DNA of 64,000 bases from Epiperipatus broadwayi (lineage: Eukaryota; Onychophora; Udeonychophora; Euonychophora; Peripatidae). The stretch is from assembly GCA_028023455.1 (NCBI GenBank), contig JAQFVV010000157.1, positions 248,001 through 312,000 on the forward strand, written 5' to 3'. Made by a program: the position numbers and the translations under genes. Below, piece by piece: positions 35,236 to 47,500 of the stretch (positions within the stretch are counted from its first letter, which is position 1; each line of letters opens with the position of its first letter). Below the pieces are notes generated by a model, which saw only the letters and a program-made list of their open reading frames with translations, was not told the origin of the DNA and made no database searches.

Positions 35236-36610
35236 ACATTTGTATCAATCCACCGATAACTTTCTAATCTTGTGATCTGACTAAGAACTTCTACAAACTT
35301 AAATGATAAATTCATCAAAACGAACTATGTGTACATAATATTTTTTGGAAGATTTACAAAGTTATCAGCAGACTGAATATATAAAAGAAAAGGTATAGCA
35401 ACTCTAATATGTGACACTAATTGCACCAGACTAAATCTGAAAAAGTACATTTTTAACAATACTAAAAATATACATTTCACACAAAAAATAATAAATGTGA
35501 CACAGCATTATGCAATTCCCCAATATTACTTAAAATATGTATACTTAAGCCTATCATGAAATTACAAAACAATCACTAAATCAAAATTAGTAAAATAATA
35601 ATAATACTAAAGTATTACTATATCTATATTTAAAATATTAGCATGTCTAAATATTATATCTAAAATATTGTCTATATCTGGCATGAAATTACAAAATGCT
35701 TAAAATGAAAACAAACTTACTGTGTAATATATAACAGGAATTATCACGATGAAACAATCATTTGTCTATTTACAGAAGTTAAAATATATATAAAAAAATA
35801 TATATAAAATATATATTTACAGAAGTTCACTGGAGGAGAACATTTCTTCTTTATTTTAAGTGGATAAAATTTTGTTCCAAAATGGAGGCTTAAAGTTTTT
35901 TTTTTCAAAAATGGAGACTTACTTAACATGTGATTGTGCTATATAATGCCTGCACAGGATCTTCATTGAGAAATGTTAATAAGTATATGTATTTAGTTCA
36001 AGACAAAAAAAAAAAATTTAAACTACATTTTTATTAAAAATTAACAAAAATGGAAAATTACTGAATTTGGTACTTAGATGTATCAGACCTGCTATGCAGG
36101 AGATCTGCTACACCTTTTTACATCAATGATAAATAATTTAACCCTGCAATCTCATCTGATCTTATCCTATAACATGTTACATAATAAATTTACACTTTCA
36201 TTTATTGTCCAGATTTTGTTCAGACAAGTTCTTCTCAAAGTGTTTTATTACTTCAGTGCTGTCAATTGCATTTTTCAAATGTTTTTATTTCATAGTGTTA
36301 TCAATTGCATTTTTAGGATTTCCTAAATTTATACTTTCATAATTTTTATCATAGTGTTTTGTTTGATTTCCATATTTATTATTTTATGTGTGAAATTTAT
36401 ATTTTTAATATTATTGAAAATGTACTTTAGTGTTACGTATTGCAGCTGCTATGCCTTTTCACATATGTATTCACTCTGCTGATAACTTTGTAAATCTTGT
36501 GAAAATATCATGTACTTGTAGTCTGTTTTGACAAATTTATCATATAAGTTTGTACAAGTTTCAATATTTGGTCAGATCCCAAGATTAGAAAATTATTGGC
36601 AGATTGATAT
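35236..36610. repeat. inverted-repeat (foldback) element F3
   Basis: 35236-35510 matches the reverse complement of 36340-36610. Shared blocks are GATTTACAAAGTTATCAGCA, TATGATAAATT...TCAAAAC and AAAGTACATTTT. Arms of about 270 bp surround ~830 bp without coding capacity. Each arm also contains a smaller inverted repeat (TCTGCTGATAACTTT and its complement). It lies inside the LINE at 34310-38010, between its RT motifs. Confidence 0.6.
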
Positions 36611-37168
36611 GAATGCAAAAACATGTTGCAGGTCTAATACGTAAGTATGGGTGATTCATATTCATTGGTATCTCTTATAATGTCTTACTATTTGGATGTG
36701 TTCCAACCATTTTTAAATCTAGATTGTTTTTGGGGTTTAATTAAGTTCAGTATTCTATAGATAAATTATGATGATCTAAATAAAGATCTTGGTTTTATCT
36801 TTTTTAAGCATATAGAAATAGTGGTTGTTTGAAGTCAGAGGAGACTGATAGATGTATAATTTTTAATATCTTATTCCCCCCACTTTACATAAATATCACA
36901 ATTGCATTTATGCAATATAGCCTTATCAATTTATTAGATATATATTTCTTCTTCTGGCTAAATTATCCATAATAATTACATCATTTCCCAGAGCTTTTCC
37001 CTTATTCACAGATTTAATTATCTCATCTTCCCAATTAAAATACATTTTCAAAACTATCATAATTATAAGAGCTTGTTGGTTTTTGTTTTTTATCACTACA
37101 TAATTTTTTGTAGAATTTGTCATACACTTTATAATGTCATTCCTTTCAATTAATTTTGATATTTTTCC

Positions 37169-37715
<547 letters not shown>

Positions 37716-38010
37716 GAAATAATTTTCTTCCAGTATAAGATGATATTTTATATCATTTGATATTTTTATTCTCTTTTATAATTTCTCACTATTTCAGAAC
37801 TACATATTTTTATATCCTCACTGATTTTTTTTTTCCCATACCATTTTACATAACTACAAACATTTCAATCTTCTAAATGGGTTATTTTTGGTTGAAAAGC
37901 TATTAGCATATTCATTGCCTTTTTGCTCCTGAAGTTGCATAGTTGTTTTTAGTACAGTGGCTGTGTTCTCATTATTGATCTCGCTGAAGTCATGATGGAA
38001 TATTAAATTA

Positions 38011-38406
38011 CATGTGTCTATATATTATGCAGCACATCCAAAATCCTTTAGATGGAATTATTAAAAAATACATTTCTATGTTAAAAACAAAATAATACAA
38101 AGAAAAAATAGCCATGTTTTTCAAATCATACTATATATTCTGTAACGATATACATTTTTTATTAGTCAATGAATTTTAAATGGTGAAAAGTTAACAGAAG
38201 ATTTTTGAAAGTATTTTTTTCCAGTTTTTTTTTTAAATATTAAATCGAATTCTTAAAACATTTGATACATGAAAACATCTATTATTAAGCATCCATATAT
38301 TTTATAACTTCAAACAGCAATAAAAAGTGTTACATTTAATTATTCTCATCTTTTACAGGATCAAAAGGTTTGAAATACAACATGTGCATTTTTAGAATCT
38401 ATTTAT
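38011..38406. other. AT-rich stretch downstream of candidate exon
   Basis: Nothing recognised. On the minus strand it follows the stop codon of the candidate terminal exon and could hold its 3' UTR. Confidence 0.3.
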
Positions 38407-38610
38407 TTACAAGATATTATTTTTAATTGTATTAGCTTTATGGCAGACAATTGCTACAATATTTTGATGAATTTTAGGAACTAAAATCTGTAAGTTTTCT
38501 TCAAACATTATGGATATTAAAGAATACTTTAGAATACTTAGTTGGCATGCAATATACTTCTGCTTTTGATACTTTTCAGAATTCCTTGTTATGAATTGTA
38601 TATACTGCTT
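38407..38610 (-). CDS. candidate terminal exon of an unrecognised gene
   Basis: On the minus strand a TTTTTATTAAAGCAG acceptor-like sequence precedes an open frame Y-I-Q-F-I-T-R-N-S-E-K-Y-Q-K-Q-K, continuing through M-F-E-E-N-L-Q-I-L-V-P-K-I-H-Q to a stop at 38407. The stop is followed at once by AAATAAATAG, which contains a poly-A signal. Its amino-acid composition is balanced (alternating polar and aliphatic residues, predicted helical) and unlike the low-complexity frames around it. I do not recognise the protein. Phase does not match a direct join to the exon at 39480-39722, so an intermediate exon would be needed, or this is a chance frame. Confidence 0.35.
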   Translation of the reverse strand, partial: KQYIQFITRNSEKYQKQKYIACQLSILKYSLISIMFEENLQILVPKIHQNIVAIVCHKANTIKNNIL

Positions 38611-38810
38611 TAATAAAAACATGATTTATATCACTTCAGATGTTCGTTTGAAAAAATTAATAGAAATTTTCTAGAACATTAATTGGTAGAGATTTCATTT
38701 TGCTGAATCAAATAACCAAAACTGATATAAAAAATGTAACATGCCAATGTTTAAGTCGTCAATATTTGAAAACTAATATGATTAATATTTTTTTAAAATT
38801 ATAGTTATAA

Positions 38811-39033
38811 AATAAAATAACAATTCATGTCAATTGTTAATACAGAATTTCTTTAATATAAATAAAATAATAACAAATAATATTTCCAAGCGCTTTCAAC
38901 TCTTACGAGGCAGTATAAAAAAACATGTCTTGATAAGGACTCTAAGAATTGAAAGCGCTTGGAAATATTATTTGTTATTATTTTATTTATATTAAAGAAA
39001 CTCTGTATTAACAATTGACACAAATTGTTATTT
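38811..39033. repeat. stem-loop with ~88-bp arms
   Basis: 38811-38899 and 38949-39033 are reverse complements with few mismatches (TTCCAAGCGCTTTCAA on the inner left, TTGAAAGCGCTTGGAA on the inner right) around a ~49-base loop. It has no coding capacity and sits in the putative intron between the two candidate exons. Confidence 0.8.
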
Positions 39034-39479
39034 ATTTTATATTTATATTATATATAGAAATATTATTTATTTTTTAAAATTATAGTTACAATTTATGAGT
39101 ATTTCTACTTAAAAAGAAACAAGCTTTGGAAACAGAATAATTACTGGTTTAGTCACTAGTGGGGTTTTTTTTAATTAAAAAAAAATTTCTATTTAAAAAA
39201 TTTAAAGAAAAGTAAACTACTTAGACAATATCAAAAAAAAAATCAAATCATTAATAATTTTGGTGATGTTGAAAATTTGATAGGGCCATGAAAGTACTTC
39301 AAAAATGTCCTGAGTAAGAGAATCATGTTTGATTGCCCAAAATGATGATCAGATAAAATAGGCTAATGACAACATTTAGTATGTAATTTCTGAATATCAC
39401 TGTAATAGGAAAAACCAAAACAACTTAGATAACATCATAACCCTATTCATTTTAGTAGTTAAAATACAGATGATTTTGG

Positions 39480-39722
39480 TTACCTGAAACTAGCTGTAGC
39501 CTGTATTCCTGTGATAAATGAAGAGTTATGTTGAACTTTTTTGATAATTTTGGACATATAATCGAATTTTTCTAAAGTTTTACATAATGCTTCCAGATAT
39601 TTATGTTTTGGTTGAACAAGCTGAGGAAATAAATTTATATATATATCTTTAAATGCAGATTTTAGCACATCTTTAAAAATTTCAACCCCTGGTTCTAAAA
39701 TTATATGTAAATCAGTGCTTTC
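39480..39722 (-). CDS. candidate internal exon of an unrecognised gene
   Basis: The minus strand reads ...TAATCTTATCAG (acceptor-like), an ~80-codon open frame, then TTTCAG-GTAACC (donor-like). The frame includes E-P-G-V-E-I-F-K-D-V-L-K, then F-P-Q-L-V-Q-P-K-H-K-Y-L-E-A-L-C, then F-D-Y-M-S-K-I-I-K-K-V-Q-H. It closes with I-Q-A-T-A-S-F and a stop just past the donor. Codon composition, helical heptad-like pattern and splice signals at both ends look like a conserved alpha-helical host protein. I cannot name the family. It is the best candidate for real host coding sequence in the window. Confidence 0.5.
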   Translation of the reverse strand, partial: ESTDLHIILEPGVEIFKDVLKSAFKDIYINLFPQLVQPKHKYLEALCKTLEKFDYMSKIIKKVQHNSSFITGIQATASFR

Positions 39723-41792
39723 TGATAAGATTATGCAAAATTACAGCTGCTTATAAAAATTAATATGCCACTTAGAAAATATCATGAAAGAAATTAATAA
39801 TATCTAATAACAAAGCTGATACTTTTGAAAGAAATGTTTTGCACTTCTTCAAAGTTAGGACTTATTCTCACATCGACAACGTATAGTAATATTGCTTATC
39901 TACATTTTATCTCTTTTAAAAAACATGAATATATACAATATATTCTCAAATTTAAAATCATACATATATATAATAACTTTCATGTGTGTATGTATATAAA
40001 CATTCACAACTTTCATCGCTATCTCCTTTACAGCTAAAGATTCTCTTCAATAATAAATAGCTTTGACTTTACTGTTATTATCCATTTTTTTGTTCTTAGA
40101 TTTCCATTATTTTCAAAAGTCATTATTTTTGAAAAATTTCTAACTTTACTATATCACATAATCTCATTCCATTTACCAAATTATAGTAATCTTATTAACT
40201 GTGCAGATAAAAGTTTTAGACAAACTTTTTGCATTCAAAAATAAATATAAATATATGTTTTGTCGATTATTTCTATTAGACTTTTTTTAATATTAATCAT
40301 TATTAGCAATATTAATAAATTTTCTAGTGTTCCCATTGTTTTTATATTTTTTAAAATTACTTTACTACATTTCAATGGTATTTTAAATATCATTTAAAGT
40401 CAACAGAACCATATATAGTTATATGCTTTAGTGCATTATAGATCGTATTTTAAATAAATAGCATTTTTATATATTATTTTAATTTTTAATTTTTTTAATC
40501 TCACTTTTTTAATGTATTAATTTTTTTATATAATATCTTTATTAGTTTTTTTCTTTCTTAGCCTAAAAAATGACTGTTTTTTAGAATAATGATGACCAGC
40601 TAATAATTCATATACATGCAAAGAAAAAACCCCACTTGATCCCTACACTATGTACAGTTCATTCTTTAATTAATTGAGAATTCTTTATAATAGCCTTGGA
40701 TATAGTTTTATTCATTACATAAGTAAACATTCATCTACATATTAAAAAAGACTAATATTATATTTTTTGGATTATCTGAAAGAGTTTTCACTTATGAGAC
40801 AAATTTATATAAAGTTGAAATATAGTTGTTTGTTTATTTTTCTCTTGCATTGATATGGATTATTAGCTATTCATTTCCTGCATAAATTATTTTCTTTCAC
40901 CACAGTGATGTCTTTTGGAGGAATCTTTAGTAATCAAAAGATATTATATGGTAATGCTTAATAAACCTTTATTCAGTGTGTTCTATTCCTCATCCCCATT
41001 CTAGTTTGTAACTTATGAGTTTTATTAGTGAGAAAATCGTGGATTTGGAAGCAGTGCATCTGGAATGTTTGGCTCTTGTTCAAAAACAATATATTATTTT
41101 TTTATAATCAATTTGTTTAAGCTATAAGTCATTAACCAGAGGCTGTTCCATTGGTAAACAAGAAATACAGATTGACATGAGGCAGAATAGAAAGTGCAGA
41201 CTGTCACATTGGAGGAATGGTGGATGATAAAGGAAATGCATGAGATAAAAGACAACATCAGTTGATTATTATTCTTTACTAATCAGATTTTTTAAAATTT
41301 CTCTCCTCTTTGCAGTTGTAATTGAATTAACTAAAGATAGAATTAAATTAATAACAGCCAATATTTGAAAATACCAGAAACAAACATTCCCAGACTACTA
41401 GCAGAAGTTTTTTTTAAGAAAAAGAAGTTAAACTCAAGTTTACTAGGGAAAATAAATAAAACCAACATTATGAAATGGATAAATATAACTATAAAAAATT
41501 ATTCCTCATTGATTGAATTATAAAATGATGAGTTAATTGTCAACTAAATTGAGTAATTATCACATTGTAAAAATGCCATCACTAAGAAAAAAGGATGCAT
41601 ACCTATGAAGTTGTCTTCCAATATGACTGTTATTTCTATGTATAGTAAAGCCATGAAATATGATATATTAAGTTTCAAGTTCATCTTACATACAAATATA
41701 TAAAACATAATAGCATACATTTTGTTGATAAACATTGATAGAATACAATATGTATTATTTATTAAATTTCAAGTTTACAGTATTTTTCAACA
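39723..41792. other. AT-rich non-coding stretch
   Basis: No further exon, repeat or RNA recognised. If 39480-39722 is an exon, this would be upstream intron. Confidence 0.35.
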
Positions 41793-42994
41793 TGTATATA
41801 TATGACATATTTTGAGGGTTCATCCATGTTAAAAAATTTAAATATTGATATACCAATGTTTCGACTTGATCACACAAGTCATCCACTGGGTGATAAAAGG
41901 TAGAAAGAATGTTTTAGAGGTGCTACAATCACTGATTTGAAAAAAAAGATTAAAGTTCCACCAATAGCAAAAATGTCAAATTAAGAATGTTTTTTTTTTT
42001 TAAAAATCTTTCCAAATAGGAGGTAATTTGCATGTATCATCTTGCTTATTGATACAATCTGGCCTTTTAAGTATCTCAATGGCTTTTCTAATTTTGCACT
42101 GGTAAAGATTATCATATCTGGATATGATCGTGGTACTGGAAAAATCAATTTTATGACCTGAATCTATAGTATGGAGTGAGAGAACTGATGGTGATGAGGT
42201 TGTTCAACTGCATTAGTATGCTCATCTCTCCTAACACTGATGCGATGATTACTCATACCTATGTAAGAAGCTTTACAATTTTCACATGAGATTTGATAAA
42301 CATCATGAGATTCAAGAGGGATTGAATCCTTAGGCTTGGTTATTATATTGCTGATCTTTTGATAAGTATAAATTGCTGTATCTATATTATAGCATTTTAA
42401 TATACATCTAATACTGTCTGTAGTTCCCTTTTACATATGGACCACAAATCCTAATAGCTGATTTATCATCTTTTTGTTTCCTATTTTGTCCATTTTGGGC
42501 TTGAAATACGGCTTTTTTTTATAAATTTATAATTATAACCATTTGCTAATAAAAAAACTATTAATATGATTTATTTCTTCTTTCAGATGTGTCTTATCTG
42601 AAAGATTAATTGCTCTATTTAAAAGAGTTTTGGCTACAGAAACTATCTGAGTTGGGTGATGATGAGAATGGAAATGTAAATATCTGTCCATGTGTGTATT
42701 CTTTCTGTAAATCAAAAAAGACAAACTATTTGGTGTTCTAGTGAGTAGAACATCACGAAAAGGGAATTTTCCATCAGACTCTGTCTCCATTGTAAATTTG
42801 ATATGAGGATACATATTATTTAAATGTAAGAAAAAGTCATCTAATTTATTTTTTTTCATGTTGCCATATGACAAAAGTGTCATCTATGTATCTGACCCAA
42901 ATGAGAGGTTTTAAAGATGATGATTCTAAAGCACGAGTTTCTATATTTTCCATGAATAAATCAGCTATTACTCCTGAGATAGGTGAGACCATAG
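41793..42994 (-). mobile_element. Penelope-like element PLE-B, left arm of a palindrome
   Basis: From the centre leftwards the minus frames give: M-V-S-P-I-S-G-V-I-A-D-L-F-M-E (RT motif 4), W-V-R-Y-I-D-D-T-F-V-I-W (catalytic motif 5), I-K-F-T-M-E-T-E-S-D-G, F-R-D-V-L-L-T, then H-S-H-H-H-P-T-Q-I-V-S. After the linker comes the GIY-YIG endonuclease near 42330-42150 (V-Y-Q-I-S-C-E-N-C, A-S-Y-I-G-M-S, R-R-D-E-H). The tail ends in a conserved hairpin near 41850-41890. Several frameshifts inactivate it. It is truncated 5' of RT motif 4 at the palindrome centre. Confidence 0.85.
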
Positions 42995-43350
42995 GTACTA
43001 TGGTCTCACCTATCTCAGGAATAGTAGCTATGGGCTCACCTATCTCAATAGTAATAGCTGATTTATTCATGGAAAATATAGAAACTCATGCTTTAGTACC
43101 TATGGGCTCACCTATATCAGGAGTAATAGCTGATTTATTCATGGAATATATAGAAACTTATGCTTTAGAATCATCATCTGGCTCAGATACATAGATGATA
43201 CATTTGTCATAGGCTCACCTATCTCAGGAGTAATAGCTGATTTATTCATGGAAAATATAGAAACTCATGATTTAAAATCATCATCTTTAAAATCTCTCAT
43301 TTGGCTCAAATTCATAGATGACACTTTTGTCATATGGCAACATGGAAAAA
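42868..43350 (+). repeat. palindrome centre with multiplied RT motif blocks
   Basis: 22-base arms (42973-42994 and 42998-43019) meet across GTA. On the plus side the motif-4 codons for (M)xSPIS restart at about 43000, 43030, 43102 and 43209. The catalytic motif occurs twice: R-Y-I-D-D-T-F-V-I (about 43184-43210), fused straight into G-S-P-I-S-G, and F-I-D-D-T-F-V-I-W (about 43308-43340). Repeat lengths differ (30, 72, 107 bases), so this is stepwise template switching or slippage, not a regular satellite. Confidence 0.8.
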
Positions 43351-44396
43351 TAAATTAGATGATTTTTTCTTACATTTAAATAATATGTATTCTTATATTA
43401 AATTTACAATGGAGACAGAGTCTGAGGGAAAACTCCCTTTTCTTGATGTTCTAATCACCAGAACACTAAATAGTTTATCTTTTTCGATTTACAGAAAGAA
43501 AACACACATGGACAGATATTTACATTTACATTCTCATCATCACCTAACTCAGATAGTTTCTGTAACCAAAACTCTTTTAAATAGAGCAATTAACCTTTCA
43601 GATAAGACACATCTGAAAGAAGAAATAAATCATATTAATAGTGTTTTATTAGCAAATAGTTATAATTATAAATTTATAAAAGAAGCCTTATTTCAAGCCC
43701 AAAATGGACAAAATAGGAAACAAAAAGATGATAAATCAGCTATTAGGATTTGTGTACCATATATAAAAGGAACTACAGACAGTATTGGATGTGTATTAAA
43801 ATGCTATAATATAGATGTAGCATTCATCAAAAGATCAGCAATATAATAACCAAGCCTAAGGATTCAATCCCACTTGAATCTCATAGTGTTTATCAAATCT
43901 TATGTGAAAATTTTAAAGCTTCTTACATAGGTATGAGTAACTGTCACATCAGTGTTAGGAGAGATGAGCATGCTAATGCATTTAAACAACACTCATCATC
44001 ATCAGCACTCTCACTCCATACTATAGATTCAGGTCATAAAATTGATTTTTCTAGTACCAGGATCATATCCAGATGTGATAATCTCTACCAGTGCAAAATT
44101 AGAGAAACCATTGAGATACTTAAAAGGCCAGATTGTATTAATAAGTGAGATGATACATGCAAACTTCCTCCTATTTGGAAAGGTTTTTTTAAAAAAAAAA
44201 CATTCTTAATTTAACATTTTTGCTATTAGTGGAACTTTAACGTTTTTTTCAAATCAGTTATTGTAGCACCTCTACAACCATCTCTCTACCTTTTATCACC
44301 CAGTGGATGACTTGTGTGATCAAGTCGAAACATTGGTATATCATTATTTAAATTTTTTAATACGGATGAACCCGCAAAATATGTCTTTTATATATG
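42998..44396 (+). mobile_element. Penelope-like element PLE-B, right arm of a palindrome
   Basis: Mirror copy of the left arm. After the multiplied RT motifs, the open frame 43334-43846 covers the RT thumb and linker (F-T-M-E-T-E-S-E-G-K, L-P-F-L-D-V-L-I-T-R, H-S-H-H-H-L-T-Q-I). The endonuclease follows in the next frame, 43880-44148: V-Y-Q-I-L-C-E-N-F, A-S-Y-I-G-M-S, V-R-R-D-E-H, D-S-G-H-K-I-D-F, I-R-E-T-I-E-I-L-K. The candidate catalytic Tyr, Arg and Glu are present. The first Cys pair of the endonuclease is damaged (C-E-N-F, against C-E-N-C in the left arm). The tail ends near TATGTCTTTTATATATG. The arms match each other well by eye. Confidence 0.85.
44295..44340 (+). ncRNA. conserved PLE-B tail hairpin, hammerhead-like
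   Basis: CCAGUG pairs with CAUUGG, and between them lie GAUGA, the stem GACUUG/CAAGUC with loop UGUGAU, and GAAAC. The order GAUGA-stem-GAAAC recalls a hammerhead core, but the C and U before GAUGA and an obvious cleavage site are missing. The same sequence stands at 41850-41890 on the minus arm. Confidence 0.3.
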
Positions 44397-46607
44397 CAAC
44401 CCATGAAAATCTTCATATCAACATATATATATATATATATATATATCTTGTATCAACATATATATATATATATATATATATTGTAACCAATTGTTTCCCT
44501 ACTATCAATCATCAGCAAAATTGTTGAACATGAAGAAAGGTTGCCTTCTGGCCTTATTTGCTACATCACTTGTATAATCTACTTAAATAATAAAACATCT
44601 TCATATCTATATCCGAGGGTTCTAATTTTATATGTCTGAATCAAGGCACATTTAAGTTAGGCAAGAGAGTTCATTTTACTGCCACTCAATGTGCTAAGGC
44701 ACCAGCATAACTATGAGACATTATAACTAATAGTCTGGTTTGAATCTTTTACCTGGTTGCAATATTAAAATGATTTACATGGTAAACAATGCCATATACA
44801 AGTTCATTAATTGATTCGACAATTAATATATTATACTTTCTATTGATTGAATTATGCATAAACTGCAGCACTTAAACCATACTATGTTACAAGTATTTGA
44901 TTGTAACTGAAAAATAACAATGGATTCTATTAATCACTCATTAAATAATTTAAATGATCATATTTCTCAAGTCCCATGGAGTACTTGAGAATCAGCTCGT
45001 ATGATTACAATGATAGATTAGTGATGAAACTAAAATATGTGATCAGTAACATTTCCATTAAACTATAATGGCAAGAAATTAACTGAATTGGTGATTAATG
45101 ATATGGAATAATCACGAAAGCAAAAACAATAACTAGCATACTACAAAGACTACACTAATATTTATTTACATTAATATTTACATTTTATTTACAGATAGTA
45201 TATATAACAAAATAATTTCAATATTGAAACAAAGTAAATATTAAAAGTCTACACCCAAATTCTGGTATTTGCCAAGATACCCAAAATAACATCATAAGTA
45301 AGCATTATTTGTGTTCATAAATATAAAAAAAATCACAATAAAATAATAATAAGTTTGATAATATAATACCTTGTTGTGGAAATTATTCCATTTAAAGAAT
45401 CAGCATACTTAACATACCAATTTATCACAATTACATATTTTCCATAGGTTCAAATAAGTATGAATAACATTCATATCTGATTCCATTGTTTATGGATTTT
45501 CTAATCTCCCATAAGATATTTATTTATGTTATTGAAATGTATTATTTTAATAAAGCATAAAACAATCAGCTACAAAACCTAGAGTTTATTAGAGTGAATG
45601 GATTGCACTATTGGTTCAACAATTTCCTTAGTACATTACTTTAACTTAGATTAAATCTGAGGTTAGCTGGATTACAAATAGTCATTCAACCTGTAAGAAT
45701 GTTATATAAATTAGTTATGTTAAATTAGGTCATGTGACATCTGACTTGGTTTTTTTTTAACCTGTAAGAATATACCTTGCATACTTTTTCTAGCTATTCA
45801 TCATCAACAATTAATGGACAATAAACATTTACATGACAATGATTTACTGCTCAATGTACAGGATAACATTACCAATGCTGACATTAAAGAGTCAAGTCTG
45901 AGTCAACAATAATATTAGTCTAGGGTTATGTCTGAATATACTTGAAATAAATATCCAGGTGTCTATCAGCATCTATATGGATACAGCATACCCATTACGA
46001 TCATGACCATTATATAAGATATTAAGTCAATATCTCCACAACACTGCAACATACTAACTACTTCCTAATACAATAATCCCAGTATAAAATGAAAAACCAG
46101 ATACATCCAATGGAAAATTCATAGCTGTAAAATGGTCACCTCCACCCATCATCAACCATGAACACTAAGCCTTATTTAGTACTCACAGATTCACTAAATA
46201 ATTATTCATAATGATAATGATCAATTATAAATATATTTCCATCATCAATCTATAAATTGTTTGTATTCAAGTAGTAAAATACAAGTAACATACACAAACT
46301 TTAGGTTCATGTTATTAAAATCTTTTCCCCCTTTAAACCCAATATTGGTTAACTGTGCTGTTGAAATATTCTGAAATTACAATATAAAATTAATAAAATA
46401 AAAAATAAAAAAAATAAAGCTGTTTAACAAATTTTAGAATAAATGGTAATAAGTTTTATTACCACAATATTATTGATGACTAACATCTATCCTCCTTTTA
46501 AGATTAAATATTAACATTATCTCATCTTCATTTTAATTAGCAACCCATAATTTACATAGCATACAATATAACACAAAACATATGTATTACTATTAAATAT
46601 GAAACAT

Positions 46608-46609
<2 letters not shown>
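44397..46609. other. AT-rich non-coding stretch
   Basis: It starts with two TA runs carrying duplicated ATCAACATATA (44417-44480), then TTGTAAC. No gene recognised. Confidence 0.4.
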
Positions 46610-46642
<33 letters not shown>

Positions 46643-46959
46643 ACCGGTCGAAAACCACCACCCCCAATGTAATAAACCCTTCACACCATCTTGTGCAAGA
46701 TACCCAAAATAATATTCAATGCTTAAAATAAATTCTGTGTTTATAGTTCGAATATTATTAAGTTCTTGCTTTCCATTTCTATATTCTCATTGCATTATAA
46801 ATATTCCTAGGAAAAGCTTAGGTATCCAAATATCTTCAGTTAATCATCCATAATTTATTAAGTACAAACCTCACTAAATATTTCATATCTCCAAATAATT
46901 CCTAATATAATTATACAATTGTAGAGTTTTTCTTCTGGAAAATAAGTTGATCATTCTTG
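46610..46959. other. TA run and AT-rich stretch
   Basis: A TA run (46613-46639) is followed by TTGTACCGG. The phrase AAGATACCCAAAATAA occurs here (about 46697) and at about 45281, suggesting a faint repeat. Nothing coding. Confidence 0.35.
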
Positions 46960-47500
46960 ATTTCTTTATCATCCAATATATCATCATTTTAAATAAAGAT
47001 TTACTTCACAATAATACTATAAATAACTTTGGGCCAATTCTTTATCTTTTATCAAATATATAATTTTATATTTCCATTAATATCTGGCTTTTTTTAATAA
47101 CTTATAAATGTTGTCAACATATCCAAATAAGCTTTAAAGATATCACTAATAATTTCATGAATAATTTTATCTTAGCATTAAGAATGTCCAAAGTATAATA
47201 CATAATTTTACAATTCCACTCACAACTAGTAATTTAGGTTTAATTCCAAACATCATTAATATATCGAGGTAAGCTTTAACAAATTCCTTAATAAGTCAAA
47301 AAAAAGAAATAATGAAATGACTTTATCTGAGCAGTAAAGATGTTTGAAGCACAATATATATAATTTAGGGATTTCACTGACAGCAATAAATCTATTCTTA
47401 AATATAAACATTGTTCATATCCCGAATAGTTTTGACAATTTCATTAACTAAAAAAAAGAATTTATCTAAGCAGCATGAAGGTCCAAAGCATGTCATGGAT
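46960..47500. repeat. degenerate tandem repeat, about four units of ~140-160 bp
   Basis: The same order of words recurs three times: an ACAT...CATAT/ATAT start (about 47110, 47250, 47408), then AATAAGCTTTA- or GTAAGCTTTA-like, then TTTATCT-AGCA, then GTCCAAAG- or GTTTGAAGCA, then ATAATTTA..ATTCCACT-ACA. A more worn unit precedes them. Identity is low, so the array is old. Confidence 0.5.
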
